Source of the DNA: Candidatus Sabulitectum sp.
Lineage (GTDB): Bacteria > Fermentibacterota > Fermentibacteria > Fermentibacterales > JCC-6
DNA length: 18,277 nt
Reading direction: 5' to 3'
Assembly: GCA_029940175.1 (NCBI GenBank)
Contig: JAOZRM010000020.1
Span: forward strand, 1-18,277
Shown here: in pieces, positions 1-7,105 of the stretch
Numbering within the stretch: position 1 is the stretch's first letter
Layout of the letters: each line of letters begins with the position of its first letter
Translations under genes and position numbers: made by a program
Notes under the pieces: model-generated
The model's input: the letters and a program-made list of their open reading frames with translations, nothing else
Told to the model about the DNA's origin: nothing
The model's database searches: none

Positions 1-209
1 CCCTTATTGGTGAAGAACTATATGCAGCCAGTGCCTACCTTGGCCGTGAGCCCAAGCAGCTCGGGTCCATCAAGGGGCAGGATGCCTGCAAGGGAATAAT
101 CATGGCAGTTATAACTATTGGGGTGGTTCTTTCGCTTACCGACCTTATCGCCGGCACAGAAACACTGAGCTGGCTTAAAAATATTATCACCATGCCTATA
201 GTGGACTAA
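1..209 (+). CDS. DUF6754-type membrane protein, C-terminal part (gene enters from the left)
   Basis: The frame is open from the window edge (first complete codon at base 3) to a TAA at 207-209, giving the last 68 residues. They begin LIGEELYAASAYLGREPKQL and closely match the C-terminal part of the full-length protein encoded at 15999-17150, so this is a paralogue of that gene. After the conserved block comes a hydrophobic stretch (GIIMAVITIGVVLSL), probably a terminal membrane helix, and then a short divergent tail. The two copies differ at many synonymous positions, so the duplication is not recent. The next gene starts 22 bp downstream behind a good ribosome binding site, so this is probably the first visible gene of an operon running to 2542. 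The family has no function known to me. Confidence 0.85.
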   Translation, partial: LIGEELYAASAYLGREPKQLGSIKGQDACKGIIMAVITIGVVLSLTDLIAGTETLSWLKNIITMPIVD

Positions 210-231
210 CCCACCGAAAGGAGAGGATTCA

Positions 232-900
232 ATGAAAAGATCTGTTCCTCTTGCGATAGTCATGGTGGGCGGAATACTGTTCATGATACAGTATTTCATT
301 CCCCACCAGCATTCGCAGACACTGTTTGACTATTACACAGAGTGGGCGCCTCTTGTTGGCGCATTTGCTCTTGTTCTTGGTGTTGGAAGTCTTTACAGGC
401 TTCATTCCCACAAGATAAAGAGGAAGGCAAAGAACTGGCAGTACAGTTATGCAGTTCTTATTCCTCTGTTTGCTGTTCCTTTCTTTGCCCTCATTATGCC
501 TGAGAGCCTCGGTGGAGGTATCATGCAGACAATGGGTGGAGACAGAGTTACACAGGGAGTTTTTGACTTTGCCTACATGAATATACAGGTGCCAATTCAA
601 GCCACCATGTTCAGCCTTCTGGCATTCTATATTGCAAGTGCAGCTTTCCGTGCCTTCAGAGCCAAATCGGCACTGGCCACGGTTCTGCTTCTTTCAGCGG
701 TAATAGTAATGCTGGGTCAGGTGCCGATTGGCGAGCTTATCGGTGAGTGGTTCCCGAAAATAGGTCTCTGGATACTCAGATATCCTAATACAGGAGCAAA
801 GCGAGCCATCGCTCTTGGTGTTGGTTTTGGTATTCTTGCAACACAGCTTAAAATCATCTTCGGCGTCGAGCGTAATTGGCTCGGCGGAGCCGGCGAGTAA
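232..900 (+). CDS. unknown multi-spanning membrane protein, 222 aa
   Basis: ATG at 232 follows an AAGGAGAGG ribosome binding site. The protein is mostly hydrophobic, with about six or seven probable membrane helices (roughly residues 5-23, 38-55, 72-90, 122-140, 147-165 and 190-212). Basic residues (HSHKIKRKAKNW) follow the second helix and suggest a cytoplasmic loop there. There is no catalytic motif and I do not recognise the family. It lies 22 bp after the DUF6754-type gene and 10 bp before the next membrane gene, all on one strand and before a single strong terminator. It is therefore probably a subunit of the same membrane assembly. A role in transport or secretion would be guesswork. 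Confidence 0.85.
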   Translation: MKRSVPLAIVMVGGILFMIQYFIPHQHSQTLFDYYTEWAPLVGAFALVLGVGSLYRLHSHKIKRKAKNWQYSYAVLIPLFAVPFFALIMPESLGGGIMQTMGGDRVTQGVFDFAYMNIQVPIQATMFSLLAFYIASAAFRAFRAKSALATVLLLSAVIVMLGQVPIGELIGEWFPKIGLWILRYPNTGAKRAIALGVGFGILATQLKIIFGVERNWLGGAGE

Positions 901-910
901 GGGGGGAAAT

Positions 911-1903
911 ATGAGCATCTGGGAAAAAATGTTAAATCTGGACAGGCGTTGGATTTTCCTTCTCATAGGAATCGCATGCATTGTTCCTTTCTTTACTCCC
1001 CTGGGTTTACCTATTCTACCCTCGGCTGAAGTACTGGGGATCTACGATCATATCGAAGGTCTGGGACCAGATAATGCAATATTCGTAGGTTTTGATTTCG
1101 ATCCGGGAACCGCTGCAGAGAACATGCCCATGGGTGTTGCTGTTCTTCGTCATGCTTTTGCCAGAAACATTCCTGTTTTCATAACTGCTTACACGCCACT
1201 GGGGCAGGGTATGGCAGCTATGGCAGTTGAAGAAGTAACAGACGAGACTACAGATGACTATTTCCAGTATGTGAACTGGGAAGACTGGGTTACTATCCGT
1301 GAGCAGGGAATTATAGATAGAGCGGGAATAGAAGAAGCCTGGATAGCAGAAGGCAATGTTCTTCCTGAAAATGCCCGTGGATGGGTTTTTGAAGGCAGAG
1401 ACATTGCAATGCTCGGTTATCTTCCTTATTTCCATCTTGTGATTCTGGGCATGAGCAGCTCTATTGCCTCTCAGTACCCTACTGATGTTGGCGGTACACC
1501 TCTCGAGGATATGCCAATGTACCAGGAGCACAAAAGCCTCAGAGAAATTGACCTTGCGGTTACTACCGCAGGTTCAAGTGCCTGCGTATCCTGGATAACC
1601 TATGGCCGTGAGAAGATAGGTCTTCCCATCGCCTTTGGTGTAACGGCAGTTATGGCCACGGATTACTATATTTTCATCCAGTCCGGGCAGACCGTTGGCC
1701 AGATGGGTGGACTGAGAGGTGCAGCAGAGTACGAAGTTCTTCTTAATGAGAACGGGTACAACAAGGGTTTCGGTAAAGCCTTTGTCGGGATGGATGTTCA
1801 AAACATTGCACATCTGTTGATCATCTTCCTTGTTGTTCTGGGCAACATTGCCTTCTTTGCCGGAGGCTTTAACAAGAAAACCAAACTTAAGGGAAGGAGG
1901 TAG
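911..1903 (+). CDS. unknown membrane-anchored protein, 330 aa
   Basis: I chose ATG at 911 because it follows the purine-rich AAGGGGGGAAAT directly after the previous stop; the frame stays open further upstream, but only inside the previous gene. A signal-anchor helix lies near residues 14-33 (WIFLLIGIACIVPFF). About 250 mostly soluble residues follow, and a C-terminal helix (NIAHLLIIFLVVLGNIAFF) precedes a basic tail ending KKTKLKGRR. The soluble part has alternating hydrophobic strands and glycine turns (AIFVGFDFDPG, LVILGMSS, IAFGVTAVMATDYY), suggesting an alpha/beta fold between two membrane anchors. The C-terminal part of DUF6754 has a similar general pattern, but I cannot show homology. 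It is probably a partner of the flanking operon proteins. Confidence 0.8.
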   Translation: MSIWEKMLNLDRRWIFLLIGIACIVPFFTPLGLPILPSAEVLGIYDHIEGLGPDNAIFVGFDFDPGTAAENMPMGVAVLRHAFARNIPVFITAYTPLGQGMAAMAVEEVTDETTDDYFQYVNWEDWVTIREQGIIDRAGIEEAWIAEGNVLPENARGWVFEGRDIAMLGYLPYFHLVILGMSSSIASQYPTDVGGTPLEDMPMYQEHKSLREIDLAVTTAGSSACVSWITYGREKIGLPIAFGVTAVMATDYYIFIQSGQTVGQMGGLRGAAEYEVLLNENGYNKGFGKAFVGMDVQNIAHLLIIFLVVLGNIAFFAGGFNKKTKLKGRR

Positions 1904-1906
1904 ATC

Positions 1907-2542
1907 ATGACTGAGACCATTGGACTCTGGGTAGCGGCTATTTTCACAATCGGTATCTACTCTTTCCTGTACAAGGAAAACCCTCTCTACCGTCTTGCAG
2001 AGCATCTTGTGGTTGGAATATCCACGGGATACGGCATCACAATTACATACACAAATGTGATTCAACCAAGGCTTGTGGAGCCCATTGCAAATGGGGAACC
2101 AGGTGCATGGATATTGATCATTCCTGCTTTGCTTGGTCTTCTCTATATCACAAGATTCTTTCCAAACATTGCCTGGCTCAGCAGATACCCCATGGCTTTC
2201 ATCATGGGAGCATCCATGGGTATCGGTTTCCCGCTGTCTATGAAGGCAAGTGTGCTCAGACAGCTTGAAGCATCGCTTATACCTCTATATGAAACAGGTA
2301 TGGCCTGGGACGTGGTGATAGGTAATGTAGTGATGGTTCTGGGAACTCTGGCAGCGCTTATCTACTTCTTCTTCAGTAAGCCTCACAAGGGGCCGTTCTT
2401 TGGAACAGGTTCAAGGATAGGTATCTGGGTTATCATGGTCGGTTTCGGAGCCACCTTCGGCTTCACCGTCATGGGCCGTATCAGCCTTCTGATCGGTCGT
2501 ATTCAGTTCCTTCTGGGAGACTGGCTGCACATCATAAAGTAG
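1907..2542 (+). CDS. unknown multi-spanning membrane protein, 211 aa
   Basis: ATG at 1907 lies 3 bp after the previous stop, and its ribosome binding site (GGAAGGAGG) is inside the end of the upstream gene, so the two are probably translationally coupled. About six membrane helices are visible. The N-terminal part has a conserved-looking polar motif, YKENPLYRLAEHLVVGIS, just after the first helix. Charged residues inside an otherwise hydrophobic segment often mark a functional site or helix-packing motif. The family is unknown to me. It is the last gene of the DUF6754 operon: an 18-bp terminator stem starts 18 bp after the stop. Confidence 0.85.
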   Translation: MTETIGLWVAAIFTIGIYSFLYKENPLYRLAEHLVVGISTGYGITITYTNVIQPRLVEPIANGEPGAWILIIPALLGLLYITRFFPNIAWLSRYPMAFIMGASMGIGFPLSMKASVLRQLEASLIPLYETGMAWDVVIGNVVMVLGTLAALIYFFFSKPHKGPFFGTGSRIGIWVIMVGFGATFGFTVMGRISLLIGRIQFLLGDWLHIIK

Positions 2543-2560
2543 CCTGACCCTCTGATACGA

Positions 2561-2601
2561 AAAGAAGAATCCCCTGGCATTCAGCCGGGGGATTCTTCTT
2601 T
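2561..2601 (+). terminator. Rho-independent terminator, 18-bp stem
   Basis: Bases 2561-2578 pair with 2584-2601 over 18 positions with one G-T wobble, around the loop ATTCA. The core is CCCCTGGC/GCCGGGGG, and the outer part is AAAGAAGAAT against ATTCTTCTTT. The A-rich 5' side and T-rich 3' side make it likely to work in both directions. It ends the membrane-protein operon that stops at 2542. Confidence 0.9.
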
Positions 2602-2718
2602 AAATCACAAAGGATCTTCTGGAACTTATTCCCGTATTCCATTTATAACTTACTGAACCGAAAGAAAAAAGAGGTTTTTCCAATGTCGGTCATCCTCTAA
2701 ATCAGAAGGGGAGAGAAT

Positions 2719-3093
2719 ATGGTAAACGAAAGTAAAACCACGAAGATCATTCGGTGGACTGCCAGAATTACTTCAGCGATCACTGCATTGATAATTCTAA
2801 TGTTTTTTATTGGCGAGGATTCTGAAGAGGGCTACGAGTCACTGCTGCATCTCTCACTGAAGAACTCATTGCTCATGGTGGCATTCTTTGCACTTTGGCT
2901 GGGTTTAATTCTCGGATGGAAATGGGAGCTTGCCGGTGGAATGCTTACAATATCGGGACTGGCTGTTTTTTACCTGATTTATTATCTGTTCTCAGCTTCT
3001 TTCCCAAGAGGCCCGTTCTTCCTGATCTTTGCCTCTCCGGGGTTCCTTTACCTGTATCTCGGTATCGCATGCAGAAAGTCCGGCTGGATATAG
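2719..3093 (+). CDS. small four-helix membrane protein, 124 aa
   Basis: ATG at 2719 follows GAAGGGGAGAGAAT. Four hydrophobic segments are visible near residues 15-31, 48-66, 70-91 and 95-115, with short basic termini (ESKTTKIIRWTAR at the N side, RKSGWI at the C side). No enzymatic motif is present and I cannot name the family. It stands alone, with the operon terminator upstream and a MITE downstream. Its TAG stop (3091-3093) is made of the TA target plus the first G of the MITE. A G also follows the TA on the far side of the element (3300), so the stop was probably TAG before insertion too and the protein is unchanged. Confidence 0.75.
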   Translation: MVNESKTTKIIRWTARITSAITALIILMFFIGEDSEEGYESLLHLSLKNSLLMVAFFALWLGLILGWKWELAGGMLTISGLAVFYLIYYLFSASFPRGPFFLIFASPGFLYLYLGIACRKSGWI

Positions 3094-3297
3094 GAGCTTG
3101 ACCGAAAATACTGAATTGGCATTAGCAACCACACGAACGGCTACAATGCACGCCGATTATCGTCAAATAGCGCTGCTATTCCGTGCTACCGCTCGGGACG
3201 CTTACTGTGGGGTTAAGTTGCTTTCTTCTCTAACCAGCATACATTCTATCTCGTTCGTGAGGCGCTACTGCTCAATGCCTATTCCCGGACAAGCTCC
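3093..3297. mobile_element. MITE copy A, 205 bp, flanked by TA
   Basis: The 18-bp terminal inverted repeats are 3093-3110 (GGAGCTTGACCGAAAATA) and 3280-3297, whose reverse complement is GGAGCTTGTCCGGGAATA; 15 of 18 match. TA lies directly outside both ends (3091-3092 and 3298-3299), the target duplication expected of IS630/Tc1-mariner-type elements. The inverted similarity continues inward with gaps (GGCATT, AGCA, CACGAACG), so the whole element is a long imperfect palindrome. There is no transposase ORF, so it is non-autonomous. A diverged second copy begins at 18050. The IS630-type assignment is inferred from the TA duplication alone. Confidence 0.85.
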
Positions 3298-3422
3298 TAG
3301 CTGATCCTGCTCGCCGGATAAAAAGAAAAAGTGGCCTTAAATATTATCTCATTATTGATACAGTAGTACTTTATTCATTCCGTTTACCCTTGGCTGCATG
3401 TGCATGTCATCATAGCAGACTG

Positions 3423-3566
3423 AACAGTATTGATTTTTCCGCTTTTGCGAGTTTGCAAAGATTACTTTCAGAGTTAGTGGGCAGGCATGTTGATCTGGTC
3501 ACACCTGATGCTCTGCACAAGGCATTGAAACACAATATTGTAAAAGAAGCAGTTCGAGCCATATAG
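3423..3566 (+). pseudogene. remnant of an MNT-type nucleotidyltransferase (C-terminal end only)
   Basis: Bases 3423-3566 read as 47 residues and a TAG stop, containing SELVGRHVDLVTPDALHKAL and ending KEAVRAI. This is the usual C-terminal ending of small minimal nucleotidyltransferases of HEPN/MNT toxin-antitoxin systems (the VDLVTPDAL block followed by a KEAV-like end). The catalytic GSxARG and DxD region should lie about 40 residues upstream, but the frame there (3306-3420) codes for nothing similar and no start is evident. I read it as a 5'-truncated relic. No HEPN partner is present. Confidence 0.6.
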
Positions 3567-3582
3567 GTCAGGAATGCGGCAC

Positions 3583-3610
3583 TTGCCAGAATATACAAAC
3601 ATTGTATATT
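3583..3610 (+). promoter_or_regulatory. promoter with palindromic operator for the RHH/PIN pair
   Basis: TTGCCA (3583-3588) and TATATT (3605-3610) are 16 bp apart and form a good sigma70-type promoter. A perfect 9-bp inverted repeat, AATATACAA-aca-TTGTATATT (3590-3610), fills the spacer and the -10 box. Ribbon-helix-helix antitoxins bind such palindromes as dimers, so autorepression by the product of the gene at 3634 is the likely use. That last step is inference. Confidence 0.65.
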
Positions 3611-3633
3611 GATTAATGAAAGTGAGGAAATGA

Positions 3634-3885
3634 ATGGGAACAAAGACCGTAAATATTGCTTTTCAGGAAAGCCTGCTTCGGGAGATTGACGAGGTTGCTC
3701 AAATGGAGTCACGCAGTCGTTCGGACTTTCTGCGTGAAGCAGCAAGAGCGTATATAAGCCGTAGGCAGCGATGGATCAATATCTTTGCGATGGGGCATGA
3801 GATAGCAGTGAGAGAAAAACTTACTGCAGAAGATGTTCAGAAGGAAATCAGAGCTTATCGCAAAGACAGGAACCGCAATCAGTGA
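3634..3885 (+). CDS. ribbon-helix-helix antitoxin, CopG-like, 83 aa
   Basis: The N-terminal half has the RHH pattern: a beta strand (TKTVNIAFQESLLREIDEVA), then a helix-turn-helix segment SRSRSDFLREAARAYI. The charged C-terminal part (residues 48-83) would wrap and inhibit the toxin. ATG at 3634 follows a GTGAGGAAA site. The stop overlaps the GTG start of the PIN gene by 4 bp, so antitoxin and toxin are translationally coupled, as is typical of such operons. The palindrome at 3590-3610 just upstream is its likely operator. The length is normal for the family. Confidence 0.85.
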   Translation: MGTKTVNIAFQESLLREIDEVAQMESRSRSDFLREAARAYISRRQRWINIFAMGHEIAVREKLTAEDVQKEIRAYRKDRNRNQ

Positions 3886-4307
3886 GTTCTTTGCGGGTTG
3901 TTCTGGATTCAAATGTATTTATCTCAGCTTTTCTTTTCGGAGGAGTTCCTGCTGGTGTTATAGGGCTTGCCCTTGGAGGTTCAATTCTTGTTTATACGTC
4001 AATCCCGATTCTGGATGAGATACGCGATGTTCTCAGGAGACCCAAATTCGGACTTTCCTCCAGCCAGGCTTTTACGCTGATTGAAGAAATTCACAGTCTT
4101 TGCCGGATAGTTTCTTCAGAAGGGCCAGTGCTAGCAGTAAAGGAAGACCCGGATGATAATAAGATTCTTGAATGTGCATTGGCTGCAGAAGCCGGGGTGA
4201 TTGTCTCTGGAGATCTACACTTACTCCGTCTTCAACAGTGGCGTGGCATAAAGATTTTAACACCTGCCGATTTCATGAAAGAAGCAGAGCATCTCTCGAA
4301 GAAGTAA
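3882..4307 (+). CDS. PIN-domain toxin, putative endoribonuclease, 141 aa
   Basis: This belongs to the 'putative toxin-antitoxin toxin component, PIN family' type of VapC-like nuclease. The acidic metal-binding residues of the PIN fold are visible: D9 in VVLDSNVFISA, E46 in ILDEI, D91/D92 in EDPDDNKILECALAA, and D111 in VSGDLHLL. Such proteins cleave RNA and are neutralised by the upstream antitoxin. Translation probably starts at the GTG overlapping the antitoxin stop; a TTG three codons downstream is an alternative. Nothing looks broken, so the pair may be active. The precise RNA target cannot be told from the sequence. Confidence 0.85.
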   Translation: MSSLRVVLDSNVFISAFLFGGVPAGVIGLALGGSILVYTSIPILDEIRDVLRRPKFGLSSSQAFTLIEEIHSLCRIVSSEGPVLAVKEDPDDNKILECALAAEAGVIVSGDLHLLRLQQWRGIKILTPADFMKEAEHLSKK

Positions 4308-4347
4308 TGGTACGCCACAATACAAATACAGAATTAACTGGTTTCAG

Positions 4348-4366
4348 TCAGAACAGACCGTTCTGA
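4348..4366 (-). other. hairpin with SECIS-like position and loop (speculative)
   Basis: On the reverse strand TCAGAAC (4366-4360) pairs perfectly with GTTCTGA (4354-4348) around the loop GGTCT. It starts 15 nt after the in-frame UGA at 4384-4382 that ends the small lipoprotein ORF. Bacterial SECIS hairpins lie just 3' of the Sec UGA and have G near the start of the apical loop; E. coli fdhF uses AGGUCU. There is no T-run after it, which argues against a simple terminator. Confidence 0.35.
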
Positions 4367-4381
4367 ATTGTTGTATCCTGC

Positions 4382-4468
4382 TCAAGCGGGTTTCGGTGCA
4401 TCACAGGAAGAAGACAAGAGAATTGTCGTTACCGCCAACAATAGCATGATCCATTTCTTTGTTTTCAT
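4382..4468 (-). CDS. very small lipoprotein ORF, 28 aa (45 aa if UGA is read as Sec)
   Basis: ATG at 4468 follows a near-perfect ribosome binding site (AAAGGAGAGCAA). The product starts MKTKKWIMLLLAVTTILL and continues SSSCDAPKPA: basic N-region, hydrophobic core, then a Cys at residue 22 after serines, a loose lipobox. The frame reaches UGA at 4384-4382. If that codon were read through, 16 more residues follow (AGYNNSERSVLTETS after the recoded position) to a TAA at 4334. Other readings are an entericidin-like small lipoprotein, or the surviving 5' end of a larger lipoprotein gene. It is divergent from the DUF4160 gene. It lies in a 279-bp gap that holds no other clear gene. Confidence 0.45.
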   Translation of the reverse strand: MKTKKWIMLLLAVTTILLSSSCDAPKPA

Positions 4469-4523
4469 TTGCTCTCCTTTCCCTGATATATAACAGGTAC
4501 TGCTTATTGTTCCGGTTATGCTA

Positions 4524-4566
4524 TTGCTTATCAGATACTCTCATACAATAATAATGTAATGAGAGT
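4524..4566 (+). promoter_or_regulatory. candidate promoter and inverted repeat upstream of the DUF4160 gene
   Basis: TTGCTT (4524-4529) and AATAAT (4547-4552) are spaced by 17 bp. An 8-bp perfect inverted repeat, ACTCTCAT (4537-4544) and ATGAGAGT (4559-4566), brackets the -10 region and could be an operator for this small two-gene module. The -35 box is weak. Confidence 0.4.
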
Positions 4567-4586
4567 GAAGGGTGGGAAGTGGATAG

Positions 4587-4856
4587 ATGCCTGTAATATC
4601 AATGTTTTATGGGATAATTGTTCATCTTTACTTTGCGGATAACCGCAAACACAGTAGGCCACACATTCATGTTTCATACCAGGGTATGGAAGCTGTTGTT
4701 GCAATACCTGATGGTGATGTTCTTGCTGGTTCACTACCGTCAAACAAAATGAAACTTGTACAGGCATGGTTGGAAATCCACAGAGATGAGCTGGTCGCAG
4801 ACTGGGAGCTGGCTGTGAGCGGGCAGCAACCGTACAAAATTGAACCGCTGAGGTAA
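4587..4856 (+). CDS. DUF4160 family protein, 89 aa
   Basis: The signature of DUF4160 is present: an N-terminal FYGIIVHLYFADN strand, the HSRPHIHV motif at about residues 25-32, and a middle strand (YQGMEAVVAIPDGDVL). The end, LVQAWLEIHRDELVADWELA, is also typical. These short proteins are usually encoded next to DUF2442 genes and are regarded as toxin-antitoxin-like accessory modules, with no established activity that I know of. The start follows GGGAAGTGGATAG. The partner gene begins 4 bp after its stop. Length and motifs are complete. Confidence 0.9.
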   Translation: MPVISMFYGIIVHLYFADNRKHSRPHIHVSYQGMEAVVAIPDGDVLAGSLPSNKMKLVQAWLEIHRDELVADWELAVSGQQPYKIEPLR

Positions 4857-4860
4857 GATC

Positions 4861-5130
4861 ATGAATCCGAGAGTTGAAAGTGTTACTACTACAGAAGACT
4901 ATCAGCTGATTGTTGTGTTCACAAATGGAGAAAAAGCTGTTTTTGATTGTTCATACCTGCTTGATTTCGGCGTTTTTAAAGAGCTTAGGGACACCAGCTA
5001 TTTCAAACAGGCAAGAGTTGAATATGGAACAGTGACATGGCCGAATGAACAGGACATCTGCCCTGATACGTTGTATGAGGATTCAGTGAAAGAACCGCAG
5101 AAAACAACAAGAAATAATACTCTAAGATAG
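4861..5130 (+). CDS. DUF2442 family protein, 89 aa
   Basis: ATG at 4861 lies 4 bp after the DUF4160 stop, so the two form a coupled pair. The protein has the usual DUF2442 course: NPRVESVTTTEDYQLIVVF and FTNGEKAVFDCSYLL, then a lone aromatic segment (FKELRDTSYFKQARV) and the VEYGTVTWPNEQDICPDTLY block, which is highly characteristic. The tail (SVKEPQKTTRNNTLR) is polar and probably disordered. Function is unknown. In the first-mentioned pairings DUF2442 is thought to act with DUF4160, possibly as a toxin-antitoxin-like module. Confidence 0.9.
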   Translation: MNPRVESVTTTEDYQLIVVFTNGEKAVFDCSYLLDFGVFKELRDTSYFKQARVEYGTVTWPNEQDICPDTLYEDSVKEPQKTTRNNTLR

Positions 5131-5296
5131 TCAGAAATAACTGTTTGAAGAATACTGCCAGAAATGACTTCCATGCTTTGTTGCAGATTTCATTATTGGC
5201 AATCTTCAGCTCCTATGCAGGAATAATGCAAAGGAAGTAGAGCAGACGAGCTACTGAGGAGTGTTATCGGATTGAAGGTTTTAATGCTGTACAGGA

Positions 5297-7105
5297 TTGT
5301 CTGTAAGCAGCTTCTTGAATGGAATGATGCAAATGGCTCGAATTTCTGATACTGCAGAGCAATTGAAAACACTGGTTCGAAAGTACAATCTTGTTTTCGG
5401 GATATACTACAGCAGGTACAGAAGGCAACTGATCATTGCTGCATTGCTGCTTTTGTTCAATGCCCTGTTGATAATGCCAGCTCCTATGATTATCAGACAG
5501 ATTGTAGATGTGGCAATTCCCGGCGCAGACAGCCGCATGCTTTTGACCCAGGCCATTATTTGTGTTTCCATATTTGTAACCATGGGAATTTCCGGTTACA
5601 TTGCCGGAATTATGTTCTACAATTTGAATTCGCAGATAATGATGGACCTGCGTTTGAGGTTACTGAAGAAGTATGCGTATTCGAATTTCAAAACATTCAA
5701 TCAATACAGTCCAGATTATATGTTGTCTCGAATCAGTCAGGACCCTGGTTACATAAATACTCTGTTTGGTCATCAGCTTGTTGTTTTGTTAAAGGATGTT
5801 CTAATATTTTTTGTAAGTATTATCGGAATGTTTCTTGTAAGCGTCAGACTTGCTTTTGCGGCGGCTGTTCTGTTTCCACTTCTTGTCCTGTTTACGCTTC
5901 GTTACAGCTCCAGAATGAAGAGAATCTTTACGGATTTTCTTGAGAACAGGGCATTTGAGATTTCAGCTTTGCAGGAATCCCTTAGATTCCTGAAATTTCT
6001 TAAGAGGTCAAACAGAGAAAACTCAGCGGCAAAACGGTATTTCAGTTCGGCAATTCCAGCTTTCAGAAATCATATTGAGTATGGCAGGCATGAGCAGAGT
6101 CACAAGGCTCTTACCGGTTTCTTCTCGTCGGCAATACCACTACTTACCTTTGTTTACGGGGGCCTTCTTGTGATTAATGGTAATCTTACCATTGGTGCTC
6201 TGGTAGCCTTCAATGCTTACATCATTTTCCTTTATTCTGCGATTAACTCTTTGCTGAATACGAATGTTACCATGCAGGTTGCCACATCCGCTCTGGACAG
6301 GGTAATAGGCGTGTTGGAATTTGAGAGCGAGACAGTCGATAGTGATTTCAAACCGGCGAAGATTGAGATTCGGCTGGAAAATGTTCATTTCCAGTACAAC
6401 CGTGAAACCCCGGTGTTTAACAATCTGAACATATCATTTGAGAAGGAAAACCTGATTGGTCTGGTTGGAGAATCCGGTGCGGGAAAAACAACATTGTTTG
6501 ACATTATACTGGGGGTATACAAGATAGGAAACGGCAAATATCTTGTTAACGGAAAGGAAGCAAACAGCAGCCAGATAGCTGCCCTGAGAAGTTCGATTGC
6601 TCTGGTGGAGCAGGAACCTTTGCTTTTGAAAGCGTCAATAAAAGAAAACCTGATGCTTCTGAATCCTCTTGCTACTTTTAAGGAGATAGTCAGTACAGTA
6701 AAAGAACTGAATTTGCATGAGTTGATTATGAGTCAGGAGAATCAGTATGAGACAATAGTAGACAAGGCTATTTTTGACTTTTCCGTGGGGCAGAAACAGC
6801 GACTTGCATTGGCTCGGGCGATTATCCGGAAACCTAAAATACTGCTGTTAGACGAGATCACATCAAGCCAGGATACCGGTCATGAGAGTATGATTGTCGA
6901 GTATGTAAGAAAACTGTCTGAATCCATGAAGGTAATTGTAATAGCGCACAGGCTGTCAACAATGAAGCACTGTGATATAATTCATGTAATTGCAGGTGGG
7001 CATGTTACCGAAAGTGGAACTCACAATTCACTGATGGAATTGCATGGACAATACTACAGCTATGTGAAGACAAAAACAGATAGTGAAATTGGGATTCGTG
7101 AGTGA
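5297..7105 (+). CDS. ABC exporter half-transporter (membrane domain fused to ATPase), 602 aa
   Basis: This is a type IV ABC exporter of the MsbA/lipid or peptide exporter group. About six helices lie between residues 43 and 320. The ATPase domain has Walker A GESGAGKTT (391-399), Q-loop Q439 in LVEQEPLL, signature FSVGQ (495-499, in place of LSGGQ), Walker B ILLLDE (515-520), a D-loop SSQD and switch His551 (VIAHRLS). It should work as a dimer in the inner membrane. There is no peptidase domain. I use the TTG at 5297 as the start; the ATGs at residues 10-13 are real alternatives, since no strong ribosome binding site separates them. Its 3' end overlaps the MutS-like gene by 23 bp, so the two are coupled. 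The 166 bp before it show no convincing gene. Confidence 0.9.
   Translation: MSVSSFLNGMMQMARISDTAEQLKTLVRKYNLVFGIYYSRYRRQLIIAALLLLFNALLIMPAPMIIRQIVDVAIPGADSRMLLTQAIICVSIFVTMGISGYIAGIMFYNLNSQIMMDLRLRLLKKYAYSNFKTFNQYSPDYMLSRISQDPGYINTLFGHQLVVLLKDVLIFFVSIIGMFLVSVRLAFAAAVLFPLLVLFTLRYSSRMKRIFTDFLENRAFEISALQESLRFLKFLKRSNRENSAAKRYFSSAIPAFRNHIEYGRHEQSHKALTGFFSSAIPLLTFVYGGLLVINGNLTIGALVAFNAYIIFLYSAINSLLNTNVTMQVATSALDRVIGVLEFESETVDSDFKPAKIEIRLENVHFQYNRETPVFNNLNISFEKENLIGLVGESGAGKTTLFDIILGVYKIGNGKYLVNGKEANSSQIAALRSSIALVEQEPLLLKASIKENLMLLNPLATFKEIVSTVKELNLHELIMSQENQYETIVDKAIFDFSVGQKQRLALARAIIRKPKILLLDEITSSQDTGHESMIVEYVRKLSESMKVIVIAHRLSTMKHCDIIHVIAGGHVTESGTHNSLMELHGQYYSYVKTKTDSEIGIRE

Noticed and set aside
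1016..1531. Long reverse-strand ORF inside the 330-residue membrane protein gene, and similar antisense ORFs at 1574-2065, 7060-7488, 11142-11585 and 11784-12194
   Set aside because: They are shadows of well-supported genes, lack good ribosome binding sites and have composition unlike real proteins.
3029..3304. Forward ORF across the end of the small membrane protein gene and MITE copy A
   Set aside because: It consists of another frame of a real gene plus the palindromic element, with no coding signal.
5165..5227. Possible 20-residue peptide gene before the ABC exporter, as an export substrate
   Set aside because: The short ORF starting MTSMLCCRF has no ribosome binding site, and no leader or double-glycine motif is visible.
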